NCBI GenBank assembly: GCA_963575745.1
Contig: CAUYUJ010014341.1
Location: 177,501 to 241,500, forward strand
Reading direction: 5' to 3'
From: Prorocentrum cordatum
Taxonomy: Eukaryota > Sar > Dinophyceae > Prorocentrales > Prorocentraceae
Length of the DNA: 64,000 bases
The translations under genes were made by a program, and so were the position numbers. Positions 31,219 to 40,600 of this stretch are shown here, piece after piece; the stretch's first letter is position 1; each line of letters begins with the position of its first letter. The notes under the pieces are model-generated. The model searched no databases. It was not told the DNA's origin and saw only the letters and a list, made by a program, of their open reading frames with translations.

Positions 31219-32650
31219 TAGTCACAGCAGCATGGCTGAGGGAGGGGAGGGGGAGGCTGACGAGGAGGAGTGCAGGTGCCATGTTAAATGAGGCGGAGCA
31301 AACTGCGGAGTGGGAGGGGGACGACCCTAAAGAAGAGGGAATCGACACGGGCAATGCTAGACATGAGCGAACATGGTGGAGCAAATCGAGGCTTCGACGA
31401 AATAGGCGAGAGGGTGTGATAGCATAGACGAGAGGGTGTGCAAGCATGGTCGTGCCCACCGAGAGTTGAGAAGATGTGTGATTGTAGCCCGTAGACATGG
31501 TTACGGGCTTGTGGCAAAGGCGGCTCACAAGCTTGTGTCAATCCTGTAACATATGCTTCAGAGATGAAAGTGGGCAAATGCAGACTGTGGTTTGAGATTA
31601 TACTAATTTGCACGTTCGTACCTCTTGCCTGGCGGAGGCAAAACAATGTCAACGACTTGCGAGAAGCTTCAGAAGGTTTCCCACACTACCCTGACTGCGA
31701 TTTGCTTCCGTGTGACATGGCAAATCGTGCATTCAAGTTGTCACGGCCATGCTCGCATCTTCAGATTCCTGCAGCCATGCTCAAGTCTCCTCTATGCGGA
31801 CGAACAGTTTCAGCAGCTGTAGCAGCGTATATGCACTGGACAATCCTAATGCCAGGTGTTTGCCGGTGCATTTGGTAACGAGGCTGATGGATGCGGTCCC
31901 AGCATAGACGTGTGCTGGCAAATGTGCGTTTTGTGTTATCTGCAAGGTTGCCGATGCCAAGTCAAACGGCTTTGGCGACACGCGGGTTGTCGTGGCCGGC
32001 AAGGACAAGGGCAAGGCTTGAAAACCTTCGGCTATGCCTTTCTCTTAGAGCACTCTCACGTGTGTGCTTTGTTGAGGCACCTCCTTGTTGTATAGATTTT
32101 GCCTTTCCCAGTATTTGCATCAGTCAGCAGTTCGTCTAACAATGCCATCCCGCACGCTCTAACAGCCGCACGCCACAATGTTGTTTGATTTCTTCAATCA
32201 TCTCGCTGCTGCAGACATTCTTGATACCACTCAGTGTCGTCCCAGGGCCGCTGAGAAGCTATCAGCCGGTTTTCGTCCGGCGCTACTCACGTTGCTCGCC
32301 CAGGACATAATTTTTTCTAATACTTCAGTCCGCCGCCCCCTCCATCCCCCCTCCTTCCCACAGTGACCGCGGCGCGTTGCTGCGGCGGGCTTTCACCTCT
32401 TCCCATCCCCTCCCCGCCACGGGAGCGGCTTGGTGGGAGTCCTGCGTCGAGCATCATTTGCGACCTTTGCGTTTTTTGTTGTTGTTGTTGTTTTTTGTTG
32501 TTTGTTGTGTTTGTTTGGGGGAGTTTCTGATATTGGATAAAAAGGAGAAATAAACTAATACTATATATATGTATATATCTATATGTATATGCGTTATAGT
32601 TATTGTAGAGATATAGTTAATTTTACAGATGCAAGTCTTGTTATTCAAGA
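30560..32650. other. 2 kb without a supported gene
   Basis: Less GC-rich than its surroundings. It holds a short (CGT)n run at 31193-31219 and T/C-rich tracts near 31080. Short open frames exist on both strands but none reads like a conserved protein. 32480-32510 has a GTT run. Confidence 0.5.
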
Positions 32651-32654
32651 TCAT

Positions 32655-33275
32655 CATCATTCTTGCTATTATTATTATTATTTCTAGTATTCGTATTAGT
32701 ATTAGTATTAGTATTAGTATTAGTATTAGTATTAGTATTAGTATTAGTATTAGTATTAGTATTAGTATTAGTATTAGTATTAGTATTAGTATTAGTATTA
32801 GTATTAGTATTAGTATTAGTATTACTATTACTATTAGTATTAGTATTAGTATTAGTATTAGTATTAGTATTAGTATTCGTATTAGTATTAGTATTAGTAT
32901 TAGTATTAGTATTCGTATTCGTATTCGTATTCGTATTCGTATTCGTATTCGTATTCGTATTCGTATTCGTATTCGTATTCGTATTCGTATTAGTCTTAGT
33001 ATTAGTATTCGTATTAGTATTAGTATTAGTATTAGTATTAGTATTAGTATTAGTATAATTATTAGTATTAGTATTAGTATTAGTATTAGTATTAGTATTA
33101 GTATTAGTATTAGTATTAGTATTAGTATGAGTATTAGTATTAGTATTAGTATTCGTATTCGTATTCGTATTAGTACTAGTACTAGTATTAGTATTAGTAT
33201 TCGTATTCGTATTCGTATTCGTATTCGTATTCGTATTCGTATTAGTATTAGTATTCGTATTAGGATTAGTATACA
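32655..33275. repeat. (GTATTA)n / (GTATTC)n hexanucleotide array
   Basis: About 100 units of GTATTA with internal blocks of GTATTC (near 32910-32990 and 33200-33240). The Ile/Ser, Val/Leu and Asn/Thr frames are repeat products. It is the longest AT-rich array in the window. Confidence 0.97.
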
Positions 33276-33774
33276 TTTTAAACAAGACAAATACGATACT
33301 TCTGGTGCATCATTTTTCTACGATGTATAACCAAATCATGTAATATAGAAACATATGGTTTATAATGACAATAAACATGAACAACCAGTGCGACATTGGC
33401 GACGTCCTGTTGCCCTGTTGAGGGTGCTCGGGGAGACGCGCCGGCACCGGGCCGACGCCGAGCAGGCTTTGCAGCTCGCAGGGCGCAGGCCTCCGCCTCC
33501 TCGGCGGCCGGGCTGCAGGCTCCCGCAAGCCCGCAGCGCGCGCCAGCGCCCCAGGAGGGGGGCCTCCCTGCGCAGCGCTCGCGAGCTCGGGACGACGAGG
33601 GCGAGGATGACGAGGAGGAGGACGAGGACACGAGAGAGAGAGAGAGAGAGAGAAGAGCACAAGGGAACGCTCGAACCGCAAAGCACAACGGCAAAGCACA
33701 GCAGCCCCCCCGAACAAGTGAACCACAACCCCCAAAATCGTCCTGAAGCGTTTCAGGTGTCGTGGCGCCAACAT

Positions 33775-33972
33775 CGCAGAGCGGCTTTTGTTCGGAAAAC
33801 GGCCGGAGTGTCCTGGAGAATCTCGTTCCGGAATTCGAGGTGAGTTTCGTGCGGATTTTCTTTTGGCCAGGGATGAAGACCAAAAGCAAATCCACGCGAA
33901 ATTCACGTCGTTCTTCACTCGCCGTTTCAGGGCTTTGCACTGGCAGAAATCCGTGCAAAAAGCCGCTGCAGC
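33775..33972. mobile_element. foldback / MITE-like inverted repeat
   Basis: 33840-33866 and 33880-33906 are inverted copies (22 of 27 match, core TTCGNGNGGATTTNCTTTTG) with a 13-bp spacer. Weaker similarity extends outward to about 33775 and 33972 (AGCGGCTTTTGTTCGGA against the inverse of the AAAAAGCCGCTGCAGC side). Non-coding, with no target duplication found. Confidence 0.65.
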
Positions 33973-34029
33973 ACGTCTGCAAGGTCGGTGCGGGTCAGGG
34001 GCACAGTCAGGGGGGGATGCGCTCACGGG

Positions 34030-34185
34030 GGGATGCATCGACCCCCCATCGCTCATTGATCGCCGATCAGGGGCCCGATGGCCCACCTCCCCGCCCAGGA
34101 CCGTGCGGTTTCGCCACCGGGAGCCTATCGCCGATCTATTGGCGATGTATCGCCGATTCCAGGTCGATGCTTCCCCTTAAGGGTT
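34030..34185. repeat. ATCGCCGATC dispersed repeat, copy 3
   Basis: GATCGCCGATCAGGGGCCCG, TATCGCCGATCTATTGGCGA and TGTATCGCCGATTCCAGGTC resemble copies at 7.6 and 25.5 kb. A short echo (ACGCATCGCCGATTTCCAGG) is at 34807-34830. Confidence 0.6.
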
Positions 34186-34204
34186 TCTCCGAAGGGCTTA
34201 GGCG

Positions 34205-34375
34205 ACCCGTCCTCCTCCCTCCTCCTCCTACTCCTCCTCCTCCTCCTCCTCCTCCTCCTCCTCCTCCTCCTCCTCCTCATCCTCCCTCCTCCTCATCCTC
34301 CCTCCTCCTCCTCCTCCTCCTCCCTCCTCCTCCTCCTCCTCGGGTCGCCTGCGGCCCCGGGGGAAGCCGTGCAGC
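34205..34375. repeat. (CTC)n tract with conserved 3' junction
   Basis: The CTC tract ends in CCTCGGGTCGCCTGCGGCCC then CGGGGGAAGCCGTGCAG, nearly the same as the junction at 9125-9168. Confidence 0.85.
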
Positions 34376-34449
34376 TTCCCCCCCTGAGACCGTGCCTCCC
34401 GGCTGTCGGCCCCCAGGCGGGAGGGGACGCCCCGCGCGCGGGGCACGGC

Positions 34450-34457
34450 GATGTCGT

Positions 34458-34514
<57 letters not shown>

Positions 34515-34518
34515 TTGT

Positions 34519-34558
<40 letters not shown>

Positions 34559-34562
34559 GCGT

Positions 34563-34600
<38 letters not shown>

Positions 34601-34690
34601 GCGTCGTCGTTGTCGGGGAGGCCCTGTGGCCGCGTCTGCGTCTGCGTCTGCGTCTGCGTTTGCGTCGTCGTCGGCGTCGGCGGCGTCGGC
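34450..34690. repeat. (GTCTGC)n / (GTC)n tract
   Basis: Hexanucleotide GTCTGC blocks alternate with GTC and GGC triplets. All long frames across it are low complexity. Confidence 0.95.
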
Positions 34691-34984
34691 TTCGTCGCCG
34701 TCGTGGTCGGGGAGGCCCAGCGCGCCGCCCTGCGCCGGAGGGAGCAGAGACAGCGGCAGCTCGAGGTCGGTCTTTGGGCCCCCCCCTCTCGGCCCTGATC
34801 TCCCGGTGACGCATCGCCGATTTCCAGGCTGACGCTTCCCTCCGCCGAGCCCCAGGAGAGAAAGAAGCGCACAGACACAATTCATCGTCGACTCCCGGGA
34901 GAATGCGGGAAAACATGGGAAGTGGGGGGAAGACAAGGACCAAGAAAATGTAGGAAAATATGGGGAATCCTGTTGATTTGCGTG

Positions 34985-35215
34985 TATTTATTTAATCGCT
35001 TCGCTCATTCCGCCGGCCCTGAAGCGCTATTTGGGGCCTCTTGGGGCCATCTTGGGGGCTTCTTGGGGGCTTCTTGGGAGCGTCTTGGAGCTCCTTGGCG
35101 GCGTACCCAGACATCTTGGCGTCCCGAAAAAATTGGGCATGCTAGAATGTTTCAATTTTTTCGGTTTGTTCCAATTATGTTAGATTTGCTTCAATTTTCT
35201 GTGTTTTCGTACATT
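34985..35215. repeat. CTTGGGG array (family locus 5) with shared flanks
   Basis: AATCGCTTCGCTCATTCCGC at 34992 matches the sequence near 20354, upstream of locus 3. CTTGGGGGCTT words follow at 35035-35100. Then TACCCAGACATCTTGGCG and an AT-rich tail follow, which recur in inverse orientation near 54235-54262 beside locus 6. Confidence 0.75.
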
Positions 35216-35276
35216 TCTTAAGTTTGGCAGGATGTCGCACTGGGTGTAGGTGACAAGGATAGTAGGATAGTAGAAT

Positions 35277-35460
35277 GTGTATATATGTATGTATATGTAT
35301 GTATGTATATGTATATGCATGTACGGTGTATGCATGTATGTATATTTATGTATGTATGTACGTATGTATGCATGTGTGTATGTATGTATGTATGTATGTA
35401 TGCATGTATGTATATATATATATATATATATATACATATGCATGTGTATAGCTGTGTATA
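35277..35460. repeat. (TATG)n / (TA)n microsatellite
   Basis: TATG and GTATGTA tetranucleotides followed by a TA run at 35411-35435. Confidence 0.95.
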
Positions 35461-35854
35461 TAGATACTTGTTCATACGCATGTATACGTATACTACGCAG
35501 GTGTGTTGCGACGTAGACTGACTCGGACCTCGCGTCCGAACGCCCGAGCCTGAACCCCCCCTCTTCCTCCCATCCCCCGAGTCGCCGCGTGATCATGGGC
35601 CCCCTCGCATCCTTGCCTGGCTCATGCGTCCGAGGGTCTTGATCGTGCCCTTTTTTTGTGATCGCGCGGCGACTGCGCTGCGGGCTGCGCGCGACCTCGC
35701 CCAGGCCTCGCCGCTCGAGGCCTCAAGCGGGCGCCCCGCGCGGGCGCCCGCCCGCGCGCGCCCCCCGAGCGCGCGCGCGCCCGCGGCGGCCTTGCAGGCC
35801 CGCGTGGGGGGAGTAGGGGGGAAACGAGGGGGAGGAGAACCTGCACGAGGCGCA

Positions 35855-35914
35855 CGCCGATCGTGGCGCGATATCGGTCGCACGTGTGCGACCGATATCG
35901 CGCCACGATCGGCG
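35855..35914. repeat. perfect palindrome, 29-bp arms, 2-nt centre
   Basis: 35855-35883 and 35886-35914 are exact reverse complements separated by GT (arm begins CGCCGATCGTGGCGCGATAT). It lies in GC-rich sequence just upstream of a group of plus-strand exon-like segments. It could form a cruciform. No relation to a terminator or known site is claimed. Confidence 0.97.
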
Positions 35915-36149
35915 CAATGGCCTCGGCACGTCCCCGCGGACTCGGAGAATGAGGTGGATCGAGTACGTGGGAGGACGACGACGAGGAGGAGGAGGCGGAA
36001 GAGGAGGAGGAGGAGGAGAATAAGGAGCCCGAGGGAAAAGGGGGGAGGGCCGAAGGGGAGGAGGGAGAGGAGTCAGGATCGTGGGGGCCCCAAGCACCCC
36101 CACTGCGTCGAGCGCCGCGTCGGGGCGCTCAGCGTGGACATGGGGGGTC

Positions 36150-36345
36150 ACCCTGTTGATGTCCTCGACGTCCTGCTCCGTCAACGGGGGGTCGCCGCCC
36201 AACGGGGACCGTGGCTCGAGGGCGGTCGTGGTACCATGGCGATCAACCGCCAGCGCGTCGATCGCCAAGGCTGCCACGACCGCCCCGATGGATCCTGGCA
36301 GCGACCCCCCACGGAGCAGGACGTCGGGGCCATGGCCGAGGTGAT
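36150..36345. repeat. long imperfect inverted duplication
   Basis: Reading outward from about 36250, the left side (inverse) gives GATCGCCATGGTACCACGAC and later CGACCCCCCG..ACGGAGCAGG. The right side gives GATCGCCAAGGCTGCCACGA and CGACCCCCCACGGAGCAGGA. Arms are about 90-100 bp with gaps. The same coding-like phrase (TEQDV) therefore reads on both strands, so the strand of any gene here is unclear. Confidence 0.8.
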
Positions 36346-36532
36346 CCTCCAGGTCCATGGCCCCCCCTCGTCGTCGCGGTCGCCGTGGTCAACCCCCCCT
36401 CCCGCGGAGGCCATGGCGCCGCCGAGGCCCCCAGGCAACTGCAAGAAGAGCTCGAGCCCGCCAGAGCTCGTGGCAGAGGCGGGGAAGGGGCGGGCGTCGT
36501 CGACGGGGATGGTGATCGACGGCGAACGCTGA
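36229..36532 (+). CDS. possible exon, unknown product
   Basis: A plus-strand frame reads TMAINRQRVDRQGCHDRPDG, then TEQDVGAMAEVILQVHG, a Ser/Pro-rich stretch, and NCKKSSSPPELVAEAGKGRA to a TGA at 36530-36532. The first half overlaps an inverted duplication whose minus strand also reads well (LTEQDVEDINRVTPHVHAER). The assignment is therefore tentative. Confidence 0.25.
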
Positions 36533-36539
36533 GGAGGGA

Positions 36540-36900
36540 ACGGAGGATGGGGAGGGAGGAGGAGGAGGAGGAGGAGGCGGAGGAGGAGGAGGAGGAGGAA
36601 AAGGTGGGTGGGGGAAAAGGACTGGTCGACGCTGACGGGGAGGCTTGACGATCGAAGGAGGGGAACGATGATGACGAGGGGGAGGATGAGGAGGAGGAGG
36701 AGGAGGAGGAGGAGGAGGAGGAGAAAGCCGAGGAGGGGGAATGGAAAGGGAGGACGACGCCGACAAGACACTCGAGGAAGACACGGAATGGGGCTCGACG
36801 GAGGAGGAGGGGGAGAAGGAGAAGGAGGAGGAGGAGGAGGATACGACGACGATCGTCGAGAGAGAGGGGCAGGAGGAGAGGGTACCTAAGAGGGTAGGAG
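36540..36900. repeat. GGA/GAG-rich spacer
   Basis: Purine-rich plus strand with several (GAG)n runs, similar to other spacers between exon-like segments up to 41 kb. Confidence 0.85.
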
Positions 36901-36954
36901 GGGTAGTGGACGAGGGAGAAGGGCTAACGGTGGAGGATGGGCCGATGGGGATGC

Positions 36955-37032
36955 GTCCAGGCCCTGCGCATGCAGTACGACGCCTTGAGCGAGGTGCCGA
37001 AGCTGCAAGGCGCGACGCGCCTTGCAGCTTGA
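36955..37032 (+). CDS. exon-like segment
   Basis: One frame reads RPGPA-like noise, but another gives VQALRMQYDALSEVPKLQGA and runs to a TGA at 37030-37032. It starts just after a possible acceptor (GCGTCCAG). A perfect hairpin (37000-37014 and 37016-37030) sits inside its 3' end, so the last codons are part of an inverted repeat. Confidence 0.3.
   Translation, partial: VQALRMQYDALSEVPKLQGATRLAA
37000..37030. repeat. perfect 15-bp hairpin
   Basis: AAGCTGCAAGGCGCG, a single A, then the exact reverse complement. It is not followed by a T run. Confidence 0.95.
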
Positions 37033-37260
37033 GCTCCTCCAACTCCGCCGCTGAGGAGGATGAGGGTGAGGAGGAAGAGGAGGATCGACGATGATGATGA
37101 TGAGGAAGAGGAGGATGATGAGGATGAGGAGGATGAGGATGAGGAGGAGGATGATGAGGAGGATGAGGATAAGGAGGAAGAGGATCGAGGGAAGGATGGC
37201 GATGAGGAGGAAGAGGACGATGAGGATGAGGATGCGGAGGAAGAGGAGGGTGAGGCTGAG
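37033..37260. repeat. (GAG/GAT)n spacer
   Basis: Almost pure purine triplets on the plus strand, giving Asp/Glu frames. Confidence 0.9.
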
Positions 37261-37474
37261 GATCCGATAAAGAAAAAGATGAGGATCAGGATGGCTAATC
37301 CAAGACTTCCCCTGCGGGGCCTGTTATATAGGCGAAGTGCAGGAGAAGAAGGAGGAGGAGGAGGAGGAGGAAGAAGATTGCCTAGCAGCGCAGGCTCCGA
37401 GATCCCAGACTTCTCGGGCTACCGCTGCAGCAGGCCCGACGTCAAGCAGTTACAGGCCAGCAGGGAGGGGCATT

Positions 37475-37665
37475 GCGACTACGACGACGACCACGACCAC
37501 GACGACGACGACCACGACGACGACCACGACGACGACGACGACGACCGTCGACGGCGACGACGACGACAACGACAACGACAACGACGACGGCGGCGGCGGC
37601 GGCGGCAGCGACGACGACGACGAGACCGACAACGACGGCGACGACGACAACGACGACGGTGCATC
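37475..37665. repeat. (GAC)n / (AAC)n array
   Basis: ACGACGACG-rich tract between two coding-like pieces (SEIPDFSGYRCSRPDVKQLQ at about 37395-37455, and the segment from 37667). Confidence 0.9.
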
Positions 37666-37666
37666 G

Positions 37667-37801
37667 AGTTCGATAGCGACGGCGTCAAGCGGATTCGGGG
37701 AGGTGTGGTTTCCGACGTTGAGCGCGCTGGACGATGTCGACAACGGCGCCCGCTTCACGCTCAAGACGATGGAGGCGAGCTCCGATGATGACTTGCAGTA
37801 G
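37667..37801 (+). CDS. terminal exon-like segment
   Basis: The frame reads SGFGEVWFPTLSALDDVDNG followed by ARFTLKTMEASSDDDLQ, ending at TAG 37799-37801. Composition is that of a real protein end, with an acidic C-terminus. The upstream piece at 37395-37455 is in a different frame, so an intron or frame change lies in the GAC array between them. Confidence 0.35.
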   Translation, partial: SSIATASSGFGEVWFPTLSALDDVDNGARFTLKTMEASSDDDLQ

Positions 37802-38156
37802 AGGGGGAGCGCCCAGGAGCCTAGCAGGGGTGATGAGGGCGATAAGAGGAGCGAGGAGGGGAGTAGGAGGAGGAGGAGGAGGATGAGGAGGAGAAAGCGA
37901 GGGAGATAAGGAGGAGGAGTAGGAGGAGGAGGAGGAGGAGGGGGAGGAGGGGGAGGAGGGGGGGGCGGAGATCAAGGAGGGTGACGATGGGGTCACGGTC
38001 GAGGGCAAAGATCAGGAGGATGATAATTCGAAGGGGGAGTGGACCAGGCGTGATGGTAGAAGACGTGGTTCGGTTTGTGCCCGCGTTTGGTTCGGTCTTC
38101 TGGGGCCCTCGCCGTGTCGGGCCTCCTGGGCCCCATGAGTGACGAGTTCGGTTTCG

Positions 38157-38188
<32 letters not shown>

Positions 38189-38248
38189 ACCAGGCGGGGA
38201 AAGAGAGAGGGGGCGAGCGAGAGAGAGAGAGAGAGAGAGGGAGAGAGA

Positions 38249-38386
38249 CTCGAGGCAGCGTGGGACACCGCATTCAGCAATGACTTGAAGAGGGACTGGA
38301 AGAACAAGCACCACAAGCAGATGCCCAAAGCCGCCCTGCAGGGCACGAGGCCTCCCGATTTGAAGATGGCGATGGTGAATTGGGGA
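38249..38386 (+). CDS. exon-like segment
   Basis: The frame reads LEAAWDTAFSNDLKRDWKNK, then HHKQMPKAALQGTRPPDLKM, with charged, helix-friendly composition. It is bordered by a (GA)n tract upstream and GGTGG/GAGG-rich sequence downstream. Product unknown. It may belong to the same gene as the segments at 39277 and 40023. Confidence 0.35.
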
Positions 38387-38449
38387 GGTGGTGGTGAGGG
38401 CGAGGCGGAGGAGAAAGGACGAGGCGGACGTGGCAGGGGGGGTGGATGA

Positions 38450-39205
38450 GCAGGATAATGATGAGCAGGAGCAGAATGGGGATGATGAGCAGAGCAGGAT
38501 GAGGATGAGGATGAGGATGAGGATGAGCAGAGCGGCAGAGCATGCTGAGGATGAGGATGAGGACGCGCAGAGCAGCAGGACGGCACAGTGCAGGATGAGG
38601 ATGAGCAGAGCAGCAGAGCATGCTGAGGATGAGAATGAGGATGCGCAGAGCAGCAGGCCGGAACAGAGCAGGATGAGGATGAGCAGATCAGCAGAGCATG
38701 ACGAGGATGAGGATGAGGATGAGAAGAGCAGCAGGGCAGAGCAGAGCATAATGGAGATGAGCAGGGCAGCAGAGCAGGATGAGGATGAGGATGAGGATGA
38801 GCAGAGCGGCAGAGCATGCTGAGGATGAGGATGAGGATGCGCAGACAGGACGGAACAGAGCAGGATGAGGATGAGCAGAGCAGCGGAGCATGCTGAGGAT
38901 GAGGATGAGGATGCGCAGAGCAGCAGGACGGAACAGAGCAGGATGAGGATGAGCAGATCAGCAGAGCATGACGAGGATGAGGATGAGGATGAGAAGAGCA
39001 GGGCAGAGCAGAGCAGGATGGGGATGAGCAGGGCAGCAGAGCAGGATGATAATGAGAATGAGGATGAGCAGAGCGGAACGGCTGAGCAGTCGAGCAGTAT
39101 AAGGATGATGATGAGGATGAGGATGTTCACAGCAACAGAGCAGGATGCCGATGAGCTGAACGGCTGAGCAGCAGAGCAGAGCAGGATGAGGATGATCAGA
39201 GCAGC
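38450..39205. repeat. GAGCAGAGCAGGATGAGGAT minisatellite
   Basis: About 750 bp of units built from GCAGAGCAGGATGAGGATGA, with a higher-order period near 60-100 bp (AGCATGCTGAGGATGAGGAT recurs). Open acidic plus frames and Ser/Leu/His minus frames result from the repeat. Confidence 0.9.
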
Positions 39206-39276
39206 AGGTGCAGGATGCTGAGGAGGATGATGATGAACGGCCACGGGGAGGAGGGAGCGCGCCAGTACCGCGTGCG

Positions 39277-39405
39277 AGGTACTTGAACATGCGTAGCTTG
39301 AATCTCATGCACAAGCACTACCAGCGGGTCAAGCCCACGGTGCCGTCACAAGAGGACCTCCGCTGCCAGCAGGGAGGTGATGCTATACCGTTGGCGGGAG
39401 AGGAG
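39277..39405 (+). CDS. exon-like segment
   Basis: The frame reads RYLNMRSLNLMHKHYQRVKP, then TVPSQEDLRCQQGGDAI, before running into GAG repeats. Basic, mixed composition. No domain is recognised. A possible donor or frame end lies in the GAGGAG tract after 39405. Confidence 0.35.
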
Positions 39406-39459
39406 GAGTATGATAAGGAGGAGCAGGATGAAGAGGAGGAGGAGGAGGAGGAGGAGGAG

Positions 39460-39630
39460 GATGTGTTAGGGGCCAGGTCGTATGGATTTTTAGGGGCCAG
39501 GCCGTAGGGATGTGTTAGGGGCCAGGCCGTAGTGGTGTTTTAGGTCATAGGGTTGGTTTAGGGGCCAGGCCGTAGGGATGTTTTACGGGCCAGGTCGTAG
39601 GGATGTTTTAGGTCGTAGGGGGCCGTAGGC
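39460..39630. repeat. GTTAGGGGCCAGGCCGTAGG short tandem repeat
   Basis: Five or six units of about 30 bp with GGGGCCAGGCCGTAGGGATG and TTTTAGG. Confidence 0.85.
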
Positions 39631-40022
39631 CGAACGATGATATGCTAAACCATGACCCCTCGACTGGGGCATGATGCATGTGGTTCGGCCCCTCGCACGC
39701 TGAGCATGTGCACGTGCTCGCACAGTCGATTTGACAGAATGGGGAGAACGAGTTACGAGGGCAAGGAAGACGAGGGGGAGGAGGATGAGGAGGAGGATGA
39801 GAGGAATCAACTAGAAGCATCATGAGTGTACGTGTGCGTGGTATGCAAGTGTGTTGTTAGGTATAGATGTGTAGCTGAGTGTGCGCGTGAATGGTGTATG
39901 CAGGTGTGTGGTTGGGTGTGCGCGTGCATGTTATGTAGGCGTGTACTGCATGCACAGAAAAGGTGTGCTTCTGGTGCATGCGTACACGCCTGAGACGGGG
40001 CCCTGCCCCACCCGCCGCGCAG

Positions 40023-40155
40023 GAGAGCACGACGGCGGTCGACGACGAGCTGGTGATCAACTCGAGCGATGACGACGACGAGGGGCTGACTGACTTCTGG
40101 GCCCAGAAGCTCGCAGAGTCCTTCGCGGCGGACATGGCGGGGGAGGGGCCCCACG
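40023..40155 (+). CDS. internal exon with both splice sites plausible
   Basis: After a C-rich stretch ending CGCGCAG, the frame reads ESTTAVDDELVINSSDDDDE, then GLTDFWAQKLAESFAADMAG, and reaches CCCACG followed by GTAGGA, a good donor. Acidic, then helical and amphipathic. The length of 133 nt fits an internal exon. It belongs, I infer, to the same plus-strand gene as 40601-41630. Confidence 0.45.
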
Positions 40156-40600
40156 GTAGGACAGAGACGAGGGAGAGGATGAGGAGGGGGAGGAGGAGGG
40201 GGAGGAGGAGGAGGAGGAACAGTTGACGCAAGAACAGTTGGCACAAGAAGGTGCCCAGACATTTTGACGCAATTACGTCTGGTGTTTGACCGCGGGCGCC
40301 CGCAAGGAGGCGACGGAGAAGGAGGAGGCGAGGGAGGGGGAAGATGAGGAGGAGAAGGAGGAGGGTGAGGAGGAGGAGGATCGAGGAGGAGAGGTGATGA
40401 GGAAGAGGATGAGAGTACCAGCCTATCTTTTGACAGTCCAGTGTGATTTTTGGAGGGTGGGGCCTCCCTCCGAGCTCGATGTGCCAGTCGACTGAGAGGC
40501 CTCTCTCGATCGAGCGGAGGGGTACTCGAGAAGGCTGCAATCATGGGGGGGTGGGGAAGGAGGAGGAGGAGGGGGCGGAGGAGGGCGCGCAATAAGAACA

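Noticed and set aside
35180-35600. Tyr/Ile/His-rich frames
   Set aside because: They are translations of TATG and TA microsatellites.
37000-37030. Hairpin as a rho-independent terminator
   Set aside because: No T run follows and the setting is eukaryotic.
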